DNA of 64,000 bases from Ichthyophis bannanicus (GCA_033557465.1 JAWIIG010000025.1:6815001-6879000); one strand, 5' to 3'. Numbered from the stretch's first letter, positions 21,502 through 32,031 are shown. A program made the numbers and translations. Notes: a model not told the origin generated them from the letters alone.

Positions 21502-21766
21502 TTAGGGAAGAACAATCCAAACTATAGCTACATGATGCAAAATTCCACATTAGGAACCACCACACAAGAAAAGGGTCTAGGAGTCATCGTGGATAATATG
21601 TTGAAACCCTCTGCCCACTGTGCAGCGTCTGCCAAGAAAGCAAATAGAATGCTAGGAATCATAAAGAAAGGAATGAAGAATCAAACCAAGGATGTTATAA
21701 TGCCTTTGTATAGTTCCATGGTGAGACCGCAACTTGAATATTGTGTGCAATTCTAGTCTCCATATA

Positions 21767-22452
21767 TTTATTTAGTTAGTTAGTTAGGTTTCTATACCAC
21801 CTTTAAGAGAATCAAGAACAGGATAAATAGTAACGTTTACATGGAAGAAAATGAACAGTAAGATATAAGAAATATTAGCGATAGTCTATCACAATACCTT
21901 ACAAGATGGGCAATTAACAGTGGTATCAGTAATAACTTATATACATGAGAAACTTGTATACATAATCATGAGGAGGGGTAATGGCAGGAAATTAAAGAGG
22001 TGGAGGGGGAGGGGGATGAGAGAGAGGGGGAGGCTGGGGAAGGGGGTGGAGGACGGCACTGATTTCTTATTGCTATAGATCTGGGTACATTATTTAGGTA
22101 GGTTATTGCTACAATTCTGGGTACTTATTTAGGTGGGTTCATTTCTGAAATGTTCTGTGAATATGTATGCTTTTGATTTTTTGCAAAAGTCCTCCAGGTT
22201 CTTTGTTGTTCAAATGTTGTCGAGGAGGTTAGTCCAGATCTTTGGTGCAAACAGGGAGAATGCTCTGTTTGATGATGCTTGTGTGCTTTTTTTGATAATT
22301 ATTAGTGGGATGGTGAGTGTGGATTGTGATTTAGTTCTTCGGGGTCTATTCTCAGTCACTTTCTAGAGTAGGGAATATAGGTACTCAGAGGATAGCTGGT
22401 GGTATCCCTTAAAAGTGGTAATTAAGGCTTTATATTTGGTTCTCGCATTTTA
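21767..22452 (-). mobile_element. L2-type LINE 3' part (minus), inserted in CR1 copy A
   Basis: Starts with TTTATTTAGTTAGTTAG and CTATACCACCTTT, the complement of an L2 3' tail, then minus-strand C-terminal ORF2 remains (PKIWTNLLDN-like) near 22200-22260. CR1 copy A resumes at 22453. Confidence 0.7.
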
Positions 22453-22880
22453 AAAGGGATATAGCAGAATTAGAAACATAGAAACATAATGGCAGAAAAA
22501 GACCACAAGGCCTATCTAGTTTGCCCTTACATATCAACTACTACAATAGTCCCCTCTTTTCCTTTAGAGATCCTTTGTGTTTGTCCCATGCTTTTTTGAA
22601 ATCAGATATTGTCCTCATCCCTACCACCTCCACTGGGAGATTATTCCAAGCATCTACCACTCATTCCGTAAAGAAATATTTCCGCATATTACTCCTGAAT
22701 CTATCCCCTTTCACCCTCATTCTATGTCCCCTTGTAGCAGAGCTTGCTTTCAATCAAAAGAGGCTCTCCTCCTGAGCATTTATGCCATGGAAATATTTGA
22801 ACGTCTCTATCATATCTCGTCTATCCCGCCTTTCCTCTAAAGTATACATAATAAGATCTATAAATCTGTCCTCATCAGTT

Positions 22881-23090
22881 TTATAACAAAGACCTGTTTA
22901 TATCCTTTTGAAGGTCTGGTCTCCAGAATTGCACACAATACTCCAAATGAGGTCGCACCAAAGACTTATACAGAGGCACTATCACCTCCTTTTTTCTGCT
23001 GTCCATTCCTCTCCCTATGCACCCAAGCATCCTTCTAGCTTTTGCCATCACCTTTTCTGCCTGCTTAGCTACTTTAAGATCATCAGACAA
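22881..23090 (-). pseudogene. CR1 copy B ORF2, C-terminal end
   Basis: Minus-strand frame with SDDLKVAKQAEKVMAKARRM, then EYCVQFWRPDLQKDI, the typical C-terminal part of CR1 RT. The plus-strand copy at 61114-61527 is a closer complete version. Confidence 0.8.
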
Positions 23091-23363
23091 TCATGCCCAG
23101 GTCCTGTTCTTCTTTTGTGGACAGAAGTACATCACCCCCTACACTGTACCGCTCCCTTGGATTTTTGCAGCTCAAATGCACGACCCTGCATTTTTTAGCA
23201 TTAAATTCCAGCTGCCATATTCTAGACCAGCGATGGCGAACCTATGGCACGCGTGCCAGCTGTGGCACGCGAAGGCCTTGCAGCTGGCACGCGGGAAGGT
23301 CCACAAAAGAAGAAAAAGCTGGCTCTGACTGCTGCCGCGGACGCGGCAAGGGCAGAATGCAGC

Positions 23364-23617
23364 GTCCCGCGGGGCCCCCTCCGCCCGCTAAGCCCCTCTG
23401 CAAGAGCTTTCAGATTCGCGAGGGAGAGCGTCTCCCTCGCGTCTCTGTTAAGCCCGCAGGGGCTAATGGGAAATTTCCCATCAGCCCCGCGAGGGACTGA
23501 TGGGAAATTTCCCATTAGCCCCTGCGGGCGTAACAGAGACGCGAGGGAGACGCTCTCCCGCGCGAATCGGAAAGCCCTTGCAGAGGGGCTTAGCGGGCGG
23601 AGGGGGCCCCGCGGGAC
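23364..23617. repeat. GC-rich palindrome of about 250 bp
   Basis: Two arms of about 120 bp, each containing GAGGGAGACGCTCTC-type and CAGAGGGGCTTAGCGGGCGG-type blocks in opposite orientation, meet around GGGAAATTTCCC near 23490. The arms are very similar, so it could form a long hairpin. Confidence 0.8.
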
Positions 23618-23669
23618 ATTGCAATCTGCCGCGCGGCAGCAGCCAGAGCCTGCTTTTTTTTTAAAAAAA

Positions 23670-24895
23670 ATTTGCCAGGGGGGGTTAGGACTGCTAATGG
23701 GCAGGGAGGGGGGGGTTAGGACTGCTAATGGGCAGGGAGGGAGGGAGGGGGGGGTTAGGACTGCTAATGGGCAGGGAGGGGGGGGGGTTAGGACTGCTAA
23801 TGGGCAGGGAGGGAGGGAGGGGGGTTAGGACTGCTAATGGGCAGGGCAGGGAGGGAGGGAGGGGGGGTTAGGACTGCTAATGGGCAAGCAGGGAGGGAGG
23901 GAGGGGGGGGTTAGGACTGCTAATGGGCAGGGAGGGGGGGTTAGGACTGCTAATGGGCAGGGAGGGAGGGAGGGAGGGGGGGGTTAGGACTGCTAATGGG
24001 CAGGCAGGGAGGGGAGGGAGGGAGGGAGGGAGGGAGGGGGGGGTTAGGACTGCTAATGGGCAGGGAGGGAGGGAGGGGGTTAGGACTGCTAATGGGCAGG
24101 GAGGGGGGGTTAGGACTGCTAATGGGCAGGGAGGGAGGGAGGGAGGGGGGGTTAGGACTGCTAATGGGCAGGGAGGGAGGGGGGTTAGGACTGCTAATGG
24201 GCAGGGAGGGGGGGGGTTAGGACTGCTAATGGGCAGGGAGGGGGGGGTTAGGATGGGCAGGGAGGGAGGGGGGGGTTAGGACTGCTAATGGGCAGGGAGG
24301 GAGGGGGGGGTTAGGACTGGTAATGGGCGGGCAGGGAGGGAGGGAGGGGGGGTAAGGACTGCTAATGGGCAGGGAGGGAGGGGAGGGAGGGGGTTAGGAC
24401 TGCTAATGGGCAGGGAGGGGGGGGGTAGGACTGCTAATGGGCAGGGAGGGAGGGAGGGGGTTAGGACTGCTAATGGGCAGGGAGGAGGGAGGGGGGGTTA
24501 GGACTGCTAATGGGCAGGGAGGGAGGGAGGGGGGGGGGGGGGTTAGGACTGCTAATGGGCAGGGAGGGAGGGAGGGAGGGAGGGGGGGGTTAGGGCAGGG
24601 CAGGGCAGGGAGGGAGGGAGGGGGGGTTAGGACTGCTAATGGGCAGGGAGGGAGGGGGGGTTAGGACTGCTAATGGGCAGGGAGAGGGGGGGGTGGGTTA
24701 GGACTGGTTAGGATGGGCAGGGAGGAGGGGGGTTAGGACTGCTAATGGGCAGGGAGGGCAGGAGGGAGGGGGGTTAGGACTGCTAATGGGCGGGCAGGGA
24801 GGGAGGGAGGGGGGGTTAGGACTGCTAATGGGCAGGGCAGGGAGGGAGGGAGGGGGGGGGGTAGGACTGCTAATGGGCGGTGGGCGGATGGGGGC
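23670..24895 (+). repeat. G-rich minisatellite
   Basis: About 28 or more units built on GGTTAGGACTGCTAATGGGC followed by runs of GGGAGG. Unit length varies, roughly 30-60 bp, because the GGGA run expands and contracts. The plus strand has many G-runs of three or more and could form G-quadruplexes. All open frames here are translations of the repeat and are not genes. Confidence 0.95.
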
Positions 24896-25149
24896 TGTCT
24901 GGAAAAGGGGTGATGGTGGTTAGGACTGGTAATGGGTTATAGGGGGGCTTAAACTGAAAATGGGGTGATGGGGGTTTAGGACTGGAAGTGGGTTGATGGG
25001 GGGGGCTAGGGACTGGTATTGGGTTGGGGGCTAGCTAGGACTGGAAATGGGCAGATGGGGGGCAAGGACTGGAAATGGGCTGATGCAGGGACTAGAAGGG
25101 AATGGATGCTGGGTGAGGCTGGAACTAGAAGGGAGCTGGTGTTGGGGGA

Positions 25150-25480
25150 GGATTAGAATGGGATGGGGCTGGGAGAGTAAAATGGAGAGGGGAAAATATT
25201 TTGTGTGGGAGGGATAAAAAATCTACAATTGGCCGGGTATTGGGAGAATAAGTGGGGATTGAGGATGGAGGGGTAAAATTTTGAGTAGATGAAATAGGAA
25301 TGAGGAAAGAGCAAAAGGAGAAAGATTAGTATGTTAAAGCAGATGTAGAGAGAGAATGGAAAAAAAAAAACAAGACAGAAGAAAGGACAAATGGACAGCA
25401 GATGGAGAGTTAGCAGAAGACACGAAGAAACCAGAAGAAAGTGGCTGGAACAATTGCAACTGAAAAAAAAATGCACAAAA
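25150..25480. repeat. Purine-rich tract inside the hAT element
   Basis: The plus strand is rich in GGAGAGGGGAAAA and AGAAAGGAC. Its complement resembles the pyrimidine-rich tracts at 57090-57990 and 60100-61080, suggesting a shared internal sequence between the two large hAT-type elements. Confidence 0.5.
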
Positions 25481-26010
25481 GGTAGAAAAATATCTCTTTA
25501 TTTTGAATTTATTAACTGGAATATGTCAGCTCTGGGAAATGTGCATCATTAATTTTTGCGCTTTGTTTAGTACAAGAGGAAATTAATTTATAGTTTTATT
25601 TCTACAGTGTTGTTGTATATTCCAAGTTTGGCTTTTGGGGTTCCCAGTTTAATTATTGTCTTCCTGTTTCTAAATTGTGATTCCTTGTTTGGTGATGGTC
25701 TGTTCTGCATGTGTAAACTGAGCTGAGGTATTCTGTTTATATAATTCCTATTTGACATTGCCACTTGTTCTTTCCCCAGTAGGTCATGTATTGTTGTTCT
25801 CTGAAATGTATTGGTTTAATATTTGCAGTGTTGCCTTTTGATAGTTAGGGTATGGTGCTTTGTGAGTCCTGGTAGTGCTGTTAGGATACGGCGGGTTTGC
25901 TATGGGTTCTAAATGGGCAGCGTTTGTAGTAGTTCCTAATGTGCCTGGCGGTTGGTACTGGATTATAGTAATGTAGAAACCTTTTAGTCTTTCTTTATCC
26001 ATATACTCAT

Positions 26011-26100
26011 TAAGAGGCATGTTTACTAAAAGTTAGTGTATGGTAACATTATGCAAATATTTATGCAAATGAGGGCACCTTATGCAAATGAGGCTTTAAT
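26011..26100. mobile_element. Harbinger-type terminal fragment
   Basis: TAAGAGGCATGTTTACTAAA at 26011-26030 matches the left terminal repeat of the Harbinger elements. Three ATGCAAAT-type repeats follow. No opposite end is evident. Confidence 0.45.
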
Positions 26101-26182
26101 TGACGTGCTGGCACTTTGAGGAAATTCTTTGGTTTTGTGCGGCAGTTTGGGCACTCAGGCTCAAAAAGGTTAGCCATCACTG

Positions 26183-28042
26183 TTCTAGACCATTCTTCAA
26201 GCTTAACTAGATTCCTCCTCATGTTATCTACTCCTTCCTGGGAGTCTACTCTATTGCAGATTTTGGTATCATCCACCAAGAGGCAAACTTTACCCAACAG
26301 CCCTTCTGCAATATCACTAACAAAGAATCAGACCAAGGACAGATCCCTGCGACACACCTCCCTTTCCTCAGAGTGAGCTCCATTTACCTGTACTTTTTGT
26401 CGCCTCCCACTCAACCAATTTCTAACCCAATCAGTAATTTTAGAGTCCATCCCTCAGGTGCTCAATTTGTTGATAAGTCGCCTGTGTGGAACAGTGTCAA
26501 AGACTTTACTGAATCCAAGTACACCACATCTAGGGCTCTCTCTCGGTCCAACTCCCTGGTCACCCAGTCAAAGAAATCAATCAGATTTGTCTGACAAGAC
26601 CTTCTTCTGTTGAATACATGCTGTCTCTGATCCTGCAATCCATTTGACTCCAGAAACCTCACTATTTTCTTTTTGAGCAGAGTTTCCAATAATTTACTCA
26701 CCACCGAGGTTAAAATAACCAACCTGTAGTTTTCTACCACATCCTTACTTCCGCTTTTGTGTAAAGGATCACATGTGCCTCTCTCCAGTCCTCTGGCTTC
26801 ACTCGCGACTCCAAAGAGGCATTGAAAGGTCAGTCAGTGGAGCCGCTAGAACATCCCCAAGTTCCTTCAATATTCTCAGATGTATCCCATCCAGTTCCAT
26901 CGCTTTGTCTACTTTTAGTTTAATTAGTTCCACACAAACAGTCTTCTGAAAATCGTTCAAGATCCGTGTCACTTCTTTTCCTATTTGTGGGTGTTTTCTG
27001 AGGTCCTGCTCCTGGACCTTCATCTGTGAACAGAGAACAGAAATATTTGTTGAGCAATTCCACTTTATCCTCATCAGCTTCTACATATTCCTCCCCTTTA
27101 CCCTTGAGTCTGACAATACCACTTTTGCCCTTCCTCCTCTCACTAGCATAACTGAAAAATGATTATTCTCCCATTTTATTGTATTGGTTATTTCTTCTTC
27201 TTTTAGTATCTTTGCTTTCCTGACTACTTTGCTAGCTTCTCTAAGTTTTTCCAAATATAGATGCCTGTCTTCCTCGCTCTGTGAGGCATGAAGGCCTCCC
27301 TCTTTTTCTTCACCTTTTGAGCTACTTCTTTTGAGAGTCATAGCGGCCTCCTTTTCTTTTTACCTTTATTTGCTTTTCTAACAAAACGTTGGTTGCCCTT
27401 AAGATATCCCCTTTCAGTTTTGCCCACTATTTTTCTATATCCCCCAGCTGTTCCCATCTCGCTATGACTCCTTGAGGTATTGGCTCATCTTGACAAAGTT
27501 AGTTTTCCTAAAATCTAAGACCCTCACTGTTGAACGGATATTATCAGCCCTAGTCCTAATTCTGAACCACACCATCTGGTGATCACTGGATGCAAGATGA
27601 TCTCCCACTATAACATTAGAAACACTTTCACCATTAGTAAGCACCAAGTCTAGTATGGCCCCTTCACATGTGGGTTCTGTTATCAGTTGCCTGAATAGTT
27701 CTCCCTGTAGAGAATCCAGGATCTCCTTACTTCTAGATGACACTGCAAAAGGGATGTGCCAATCAACATCCAGAATAATGAAATCACCTATCAATAGCAC
27801 TTCCCCTCTTCTGGCAATGCTGCGTATGTCTTCTATTAAATCTCCATCCACTTCTTCTCCCTGTGAGGGGGTCTGTATATCATGCCAATGCAAATGGATT
27901 TCTCTTTCCCTCTTTCTAGTTTAACCCACAGTGCCTCCTCTCTTCTTTTTAAGCCCTGTAATTCTATAGCTTTAATATTATTCTTTACATATATTGCCAC
28001 TCCTCCTCCCCTTCCTCTACCTTATCCTTCCTGAATAAAGTA
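26183..28042 (-). pseudogene. CR1 copy B ORF2 (endonuclease and RT), degraded
   Basis: Read on the minus strand from 28042 down. An APE endonuclease part at 27462-27893 shows LLIGDFIILDVDW, ILDLVLTN and SSDHQMV. Then come linker pieces (27081-27341) and RT pieces (26799-27074 and 26462-26740) with SVVSKLLETLL and DVVYLDS. A final piece with the catalytic box reads LVDDTKI, where FADDTKI is usual. Several frameshifts and stops make it inactive. Confidence 0.8.
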
Positions 28043-28056
28043 TAGTCTGGTATAAT

Positions 28057-28463
28057 AACCAAAGAAGAAGCAGGTTCATGTGACAGAACAGGCTCTTTAT
28101 TGTGACCAACCCCAATGCGTCTCGGCCAAAGGGGGTGCAAAACCTGAGATGAACAATCTCAAAGAAATACTACAAATTGATGACTTTTGGTTTACCTTTG
28201 ATGTTGATCATCACGGAAAGAGCAAATTCACAATTTTTGAGAACATTGGCTTACATGGTTTTTCTGAGAAGTAGTAGAACTATCCATTGACCCTATTGTA
28301 GTGTTTCTTTGAGATTGTTCATCTCAGGTTTTGCACCCCCGGAGGAAGGCCTTTGGCCGAAACGCATTGGGGTTGGTCACAATAAAGAACCTCTTCTGCC
28401 ACATGAATCTGCTTCTTCATTGGTTTTTATCCCTGTGCAGGTTCTCTGCTCTTTGTGGTTTCC
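28057..28463. mobile_element. Penelope-derived foldback element, 407 bp
   Basis: Inverted arms at about 28062-28173 and 28300-28425 both carry GACCAACCCCAATGCGT-type sequence and the GCAAAACCTGAGATGAACAA block in opposite orientation. It is flanked by TAGTCTGGTATAAT and TAGTCTTGTATAAT (28043-28056 and 28464-28477), a 14-bp duplication with one mismatch. The right arm contains GGAGGAAGGCCTTTGGCCGA, a Penelope-end signature. Inserted in CR1 copy B. Confidence 0.75.
28341..28366 (+). ncRNA. Hammerhead-like motif in the foldback element
   Basis: GGAGGAA, then GGCC-TTT-GGCC as a clean stem II, then GAAAC. The first core strand departs from CUGANGA (GGAGGA), so it is probably inactive. The opposite arm holds a degraded version near 28115-28130 on the minus strand. 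Confidence 0.4.
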
Positions 28464-28477
28464 TAGTCTTGTATAAT

Positions 28478-28735
28478 TACATCCCAGTCATTGTCCATGA
28501 ACCATGTGTCTGTAACTGCCACTAAATCCAAGTCATCCTGTTCCACTAAAGCCTCAATATCTGGGTCTTATTTCCCATGCCACAGGCATTTATAAACACC
28601 ACTTTCCAGATGTTGCCCATTTTACACATTTCTATAGAGATATTTAATGTTTCATTTACCTGGGGACTTTCTTCACCATCCCCAACGAATCTATTTTAAA
28701 GCTCTCTTCAGTAGGTTAGCCATTCTGCTACTGAA
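28478..28735 (-). repeat. CR1 copy B segment, duplicated unit 1
   Basis: About 258 bp closely matching 29911-30180 in the same orientation. Both contain CCACAGGCATTTATA and ATTTAATGTTTCATTTACCT. It is part of the ORF1-ORF2 region of CR1 copy B. Confidence 0.75.
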
Positions 28736-29896
28736 TAAAGAAAGGGGTCTATCTCTGTGGATGATTACTATGACGTAACCCAAATGAACTTCATCCAATA
28801 ATTCCTACAAGTTCAGTTTTCCTACAACGTCAGCCTCAGAAAACAACCATTAGCACTAAAAATATCTTCCCAAACATGTGCTGGTTTAACATCAACGGCT
28901 GAAGTTGATTGAAAACTGTGTAGTATCCACTGCCATAAGTGCTACCCAAATTTTAGGATTGATGTAACTTGTTCTATAATACTTCTCAATCTGTTCATTC
29001 ACTACTAGTAGCACAAAGAATACTTAGCTTGTTCATCTGTGGGATACTTCACAGCACACGGAATGTTTTCTATTTTTTTCAAATTTTCTTTCTGTTTAAA
29101 TTTTCTTTCAATTTCAGGCATGCGCGGCGTCTTTTTTAGGGATTCCCCAGTGTGCCAGAGGGGAACCTTGCTTCAAGACGAGAATTATATAACCATCAGA
29201 AAAATTGGTGTATGTATAAGTCCCTTGATAAACCCTGAGCGGAGAAACGCATGGGCGCCTTGTAAGGCTGGCATCGGGACGTGCTTTAAGAGCTGCGTTT
29301 GAGAAGAATAGAAGGAAATTGAAAGAAAATTTAAACAGAAAGAAAATTTGAAAAAAATAGAAAAATTCCGTGTGCTGTGAAGTATCCCACAGATGAACAA
29401 GCTAAGTATTCTTTGTGCTACTAGTAGTGAATGAACAGATTAAGAAGTATTATAGAACAAGTTACATCAATCCTAAAATTTGGGTAGCACTTATGGCAGT
29501 GGATACTACACAGTTTTCAATCAACTTCAGCCGTTGATGTTAAACCAGCACATGTTTATTTATTTATTTATTTAATTTTCTTATATACCGCGCTATTTGT
29601 CATCAGTGCAGTTTACATTGAAACAATACAACAATTGGTCAGATATAACAGACCTATTACAAGTAACAGGAAAATTAACATGGAAGTAAACAGGGAAATC
29701 ATTTATATTTCTAGAAAATACATGTTGGAGATATATAAAATATATACAGTTAGTTAGGGTAGATATGAGGTTAAAAGGATGGGGGAAGATATTGAATCCC
29801 CGTACTTTTTAGTGCTAATAGTTGTTTTCTGAGGCTGACGTTGTAGGAAAACTGAACTTGTAGGAATTATTGGATGAAGTTCATTTGGGTTACGTC
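28736..29896. mobile_element. Foldback element with long arms, 1.16 kb
   Basis: Arms of about 350 bp beginning TGACGTAACCCAAATGAAC at 28771 and ending with its complement at 29896. The left side has about 35 extra bases. The flanks share ATTCTGCTACTGAA (28722-28735 and 29897-29910), an exact 14-bp duplication. The loop (about 29120-29310) contains CCCTGAGCGGAGAAACGC, like a degraded Penelope-end motif. The right arm is broken by an L2 tail at 29555-29780. Confidence 0.7.
29555..29780 (-). mobile_element. L2 3' tail (minus) inside the foldback arm
   Basis: Begins (TTTA)n then TATACCGCGC and CAGTGCAGTTTACATTG, the complement of an L2 3' end. The host arm sequence resumes after it. Confidence 0.65.
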
Positions 29897-30302
29897 ATTC
29901 TGCTACTGAAGACTAATTATATCCCAGTCATTGTTGTCCGTGAATCATGTGTCTGTAACCGCCACTAAATCCAAGTCAGCCTGTTCCATTAAAGCCTCAA
30001 CATATGGGATCTTATTTCCCATGCCACAGGCATTTATACACACCACTTTTCAGATGTTTCCCCTTTTACGCATTTCTATAGAGGTATTTAATGTTTCATT
30101 TACCTGGGGGCTTTCTTCACCATCCCCAACAAATCTAGTTTAAAGCCCTCTTCAATAGGTTAGCCAGTCTGCTACTGGAGACATGTCAACCCTTCTTGGA
30201 TAGATGGATGCCATCTCTGCTCTGCAGCCCTTGGAATATCATCCTATAGTCCATAAAACCAAAATGCTTTCAATGACACCATCCATGCAGCTATGCATTT
30301 AT

Positions 30303-31065
30303 CTACAGGACGCAAGCTTCTCTATCTCCACCTTTATCCTCAACAGGGAGGATTGAAGAGAACATCACCTGCACACCTATCTGCTTCACCCTCTCTCCCA
30401 GAGCCATGAAGTCACTTTTGATATGCTCAGATGGATATCTGGCAGTATCATTAGTGCCGACATGGATGAGCAACATTGGGTAATAGTCAGTAGGTTTGAT
30501 GAGTCTCGGCAAACTCTCCATAACATCTTGGATTTTGGCACCTGGCAGACAACACACCTCCCTGGACATCAAGTCTGGTTGACAGATGGACACTTCAGTA
30601 CCCTTCAGAAGACACTCACCAACCACCACTACTCTTCGCTTCCTTGTGGTCACTGATTCTGCAACTTTGGGGTGCTTGAGCTCTGGTTCTTCCCTTTCCT
30701 GGGATGCTTTCACCTTCTCCACTTCCAGGGCTGCATAACGGTTCTTCAATTCCAAGGGCTGGAGGAGTTGGATTGGTGATTCTGCATGCCCTGGTGACTC
30801 ATGTCCAGCTTTCATCATTGTGCAGGCTCCCATCTTCACCTCTGTTGGGGCGCTTGGATGTTTCAAGAAGCATCTCATCAATGCACTTCTCGGTGTCTTG
30901 AATGCTCTTCAGCCTCGCCACCTCTTCTCTGAGTTACTCCACTTGTTTTCTGCGAGCTTCAGCATGCAGGCATCCTGCACATGGAACTGGTCCTTCAACT
31001 GGCATAGGGATCTCTGTCAGGACAAAGGCAGAGACTGTAATGGGGCAATAGCTCTGGCAATATGA
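30303..31065 (-). pseudogene. CR1 copy B ORF1 with esterase-like domain
   Basis: A minus-strand frame at 30303-30881 encodes a charged, probably coiled-coil stretch (ALEVEKVKASQEREEPELKH), then RRVVVVGECLLKG where VVVGDS is usual, and LLIHVGTNDTA (block III). This is the SGNH/esterase-type ORF1 of vertebrate CR1. The Ser-bearing GDS reads GEC, so catalysis is doubtful. The N-terminal part beyond 30881 is out of frame. Confidence 0.75.
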
Positions 31066-31140
31066 TTTTTCCATGTCATTTGTCAGTTGGTGGAGCTTTG
31101 GTACCTTGCTTGCAACTGAGTCCCTGTTAGAAATGTTCAG

Positions 31141-31665
31141 TCCCTTTTAGAAAAGGTACAGAGAAAAAACACCAAAAAGGTAAAGGGAATGGAAGGATAC
31201 CCCTATGAGGAAAGGCTTAAAAGGTTAGGACCTTTCAACTTGGAAAAAGGACGGCTGAGGGGACATGTGATAGAGGTCTATAAATTAATGAATGGAGTGG
31301 AACGTGTAAACGTAGATTGGTTGTTTACTCCATCAAAAAGTAGACAAACTTTGGGACATGCACTGAAGCTACAATGTAACCTATTTAAGACTAATAAGAG
31401 AATATTTTTTCACTTAATGCATTACTGGAGGATGTGATAAAAGCTGTTAGCGTAGCTACATTTTAAAAAGGGCTGGACCAGTTCCTGGAGGAAAAGTCCA
31501 TAAACCATTATTAAGGAGGACCAGAGAAATAACACTGCTTACCCCAGGAATCCATGTAACATTTTGGGAACCTGCTAGGTACTTGTGACCTGGATTGGCC
31601 ACTGTTGGAAACAGGATACTGGGCTTGATGGACCTTGGTTAGTATGGCATTTCTTATGTTTTTAT
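31141..31665 (+). mobile_element. CR1 copy A, 3' end
   Basis: Resumes CR1 copy A after copy B, at TTTTAGAAAAGGTACAGAG. It encodes the [20 protein letters not shown] region with a frameshift near 31420, then the 3' UTR with AACAGGATACTGGGCTTGAT and an octamer-like tail. Confidence 0.85.
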
Positions 31666-32029
31666 GTAGAACCCATGTGTATGATATATATATATGCTTC
31701 TGATTTTTGGTTGTAACTGGAAAAACAATAAAAATCTGCAATGATGAATTTGACTTTTTCCAGTTATGACCAAAAAACTGGCCAATGATGTCACTTGGCT
31801 ACTACCAGATGATGTCATCAGAGCAGGATCTGCCTCTTCCTTCCCTCTGGCAAGCTCGAAGAGTCAACATCCATATGGGCCAAACAAAAAAGTGTTGCTG
31901 ACATCAGCAGACCCACGTGGGTTAAAGAGGAGTGAACAGATATAGGAGCCAGGACAGCAGGACAAATTGAGAATTAGAAGGAACTGTGGTGTCAGAACCC
32001 TCTTGGGTCAAAGAGGTGTTGTCTTCTGT
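31666..32029. other. Unassigned interval
   Basis: A short AT microsatellite (TATATATATA, about 31686) and no recognisable coding sequence. The segment 31740-31960 includes CCAGATGATGTCATC and TTGCTGACATCAGCA motifs of unknown origin. Confidence 0.4.
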
Positions 32030-32031
32030 CT

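Larger units (their letters stand above)
23228..26182. mobile_element. hAT-type element, 2.95 kb, with G-rich minisatellite
   Basis: The left end is CAGCGATGGCGAACCT and the right end is the complement of CAGTGATGGCTAACCT, a hAT-like terminal repeat. The flanks are the exact 8-bp duplication TTCTAGAC at 23220-23227 and 26183-26190. It splits CR1 copy B. There is no transposase frame. The interior is a GC-rich palindrome, a long G-rich minisatellite and a purine-rich segment, followed by AT-rich sequence with a small Harbinger-type end near 26011. Confidence 0.85.
22479..31140 (-). mobile_element. CR1 LINE copy B (minus), nearly full length but interrupted
   Basis: Its 3' tail (AACATAGAAACATAG complement) is at 22479 and its 5' part, with ORF1, reaches 31140. 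Pieces: 22479-23227, 26183-28056, 28464-28735 and 29897-31140. Insertions are the hAT element at 23228-26182 and two foldback elements at 28057-28463 and 28736-29896. It sits inside CR1 copy A and belongs to a different CR1 subfamily, the same as the fragment at 61095-61800. Confidence 0.8.
19768..31665 (+). mobile_element. CR1 LINE copy A (plus), in five pieces
   Basis: Pieces: 19768-20495, 20810-21002, 21502-21766, 22453-22478 and 31141-31665. They encode consecutive parts of CR1 ORF2, from just before the RT to the 3' end. The inserted items are, in order, a hAT MITE, an unnamed repeat, an L2 and CR1 copy B. Removing them gives a sequence colinear with copy D (48410-50199). The 5' half is missing, as is usual for LINEs. 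Confidence 0.8.

Noticed and set aside
23244..24664. Long open frames in the G-rich region (GLLMGREGG-type repeats)
   Set aside because: They are direct translations of a minisatellite in several frames and stay open because the repeat has no stop codons. No family similarity.
23670..24895. CRISPR-array look-alike
   Set aside because: Units vary in length, there are no unique spacers of constant size, no cas genes, and the context is a eukaryotic transposon.
23670..24895. Interstitial telomere repeat
   Set aside because: Only the partial GGGTTAGG is shared. Pure TTAGGG arrays are absent and each unit has unrelated sequence.
29231..29256. Active hammerhead ribozyme in the long foldback loop
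   Set aside because: The CUGANGA strand runs straight into GAGAAAC without a stem II, so the core cannot form.
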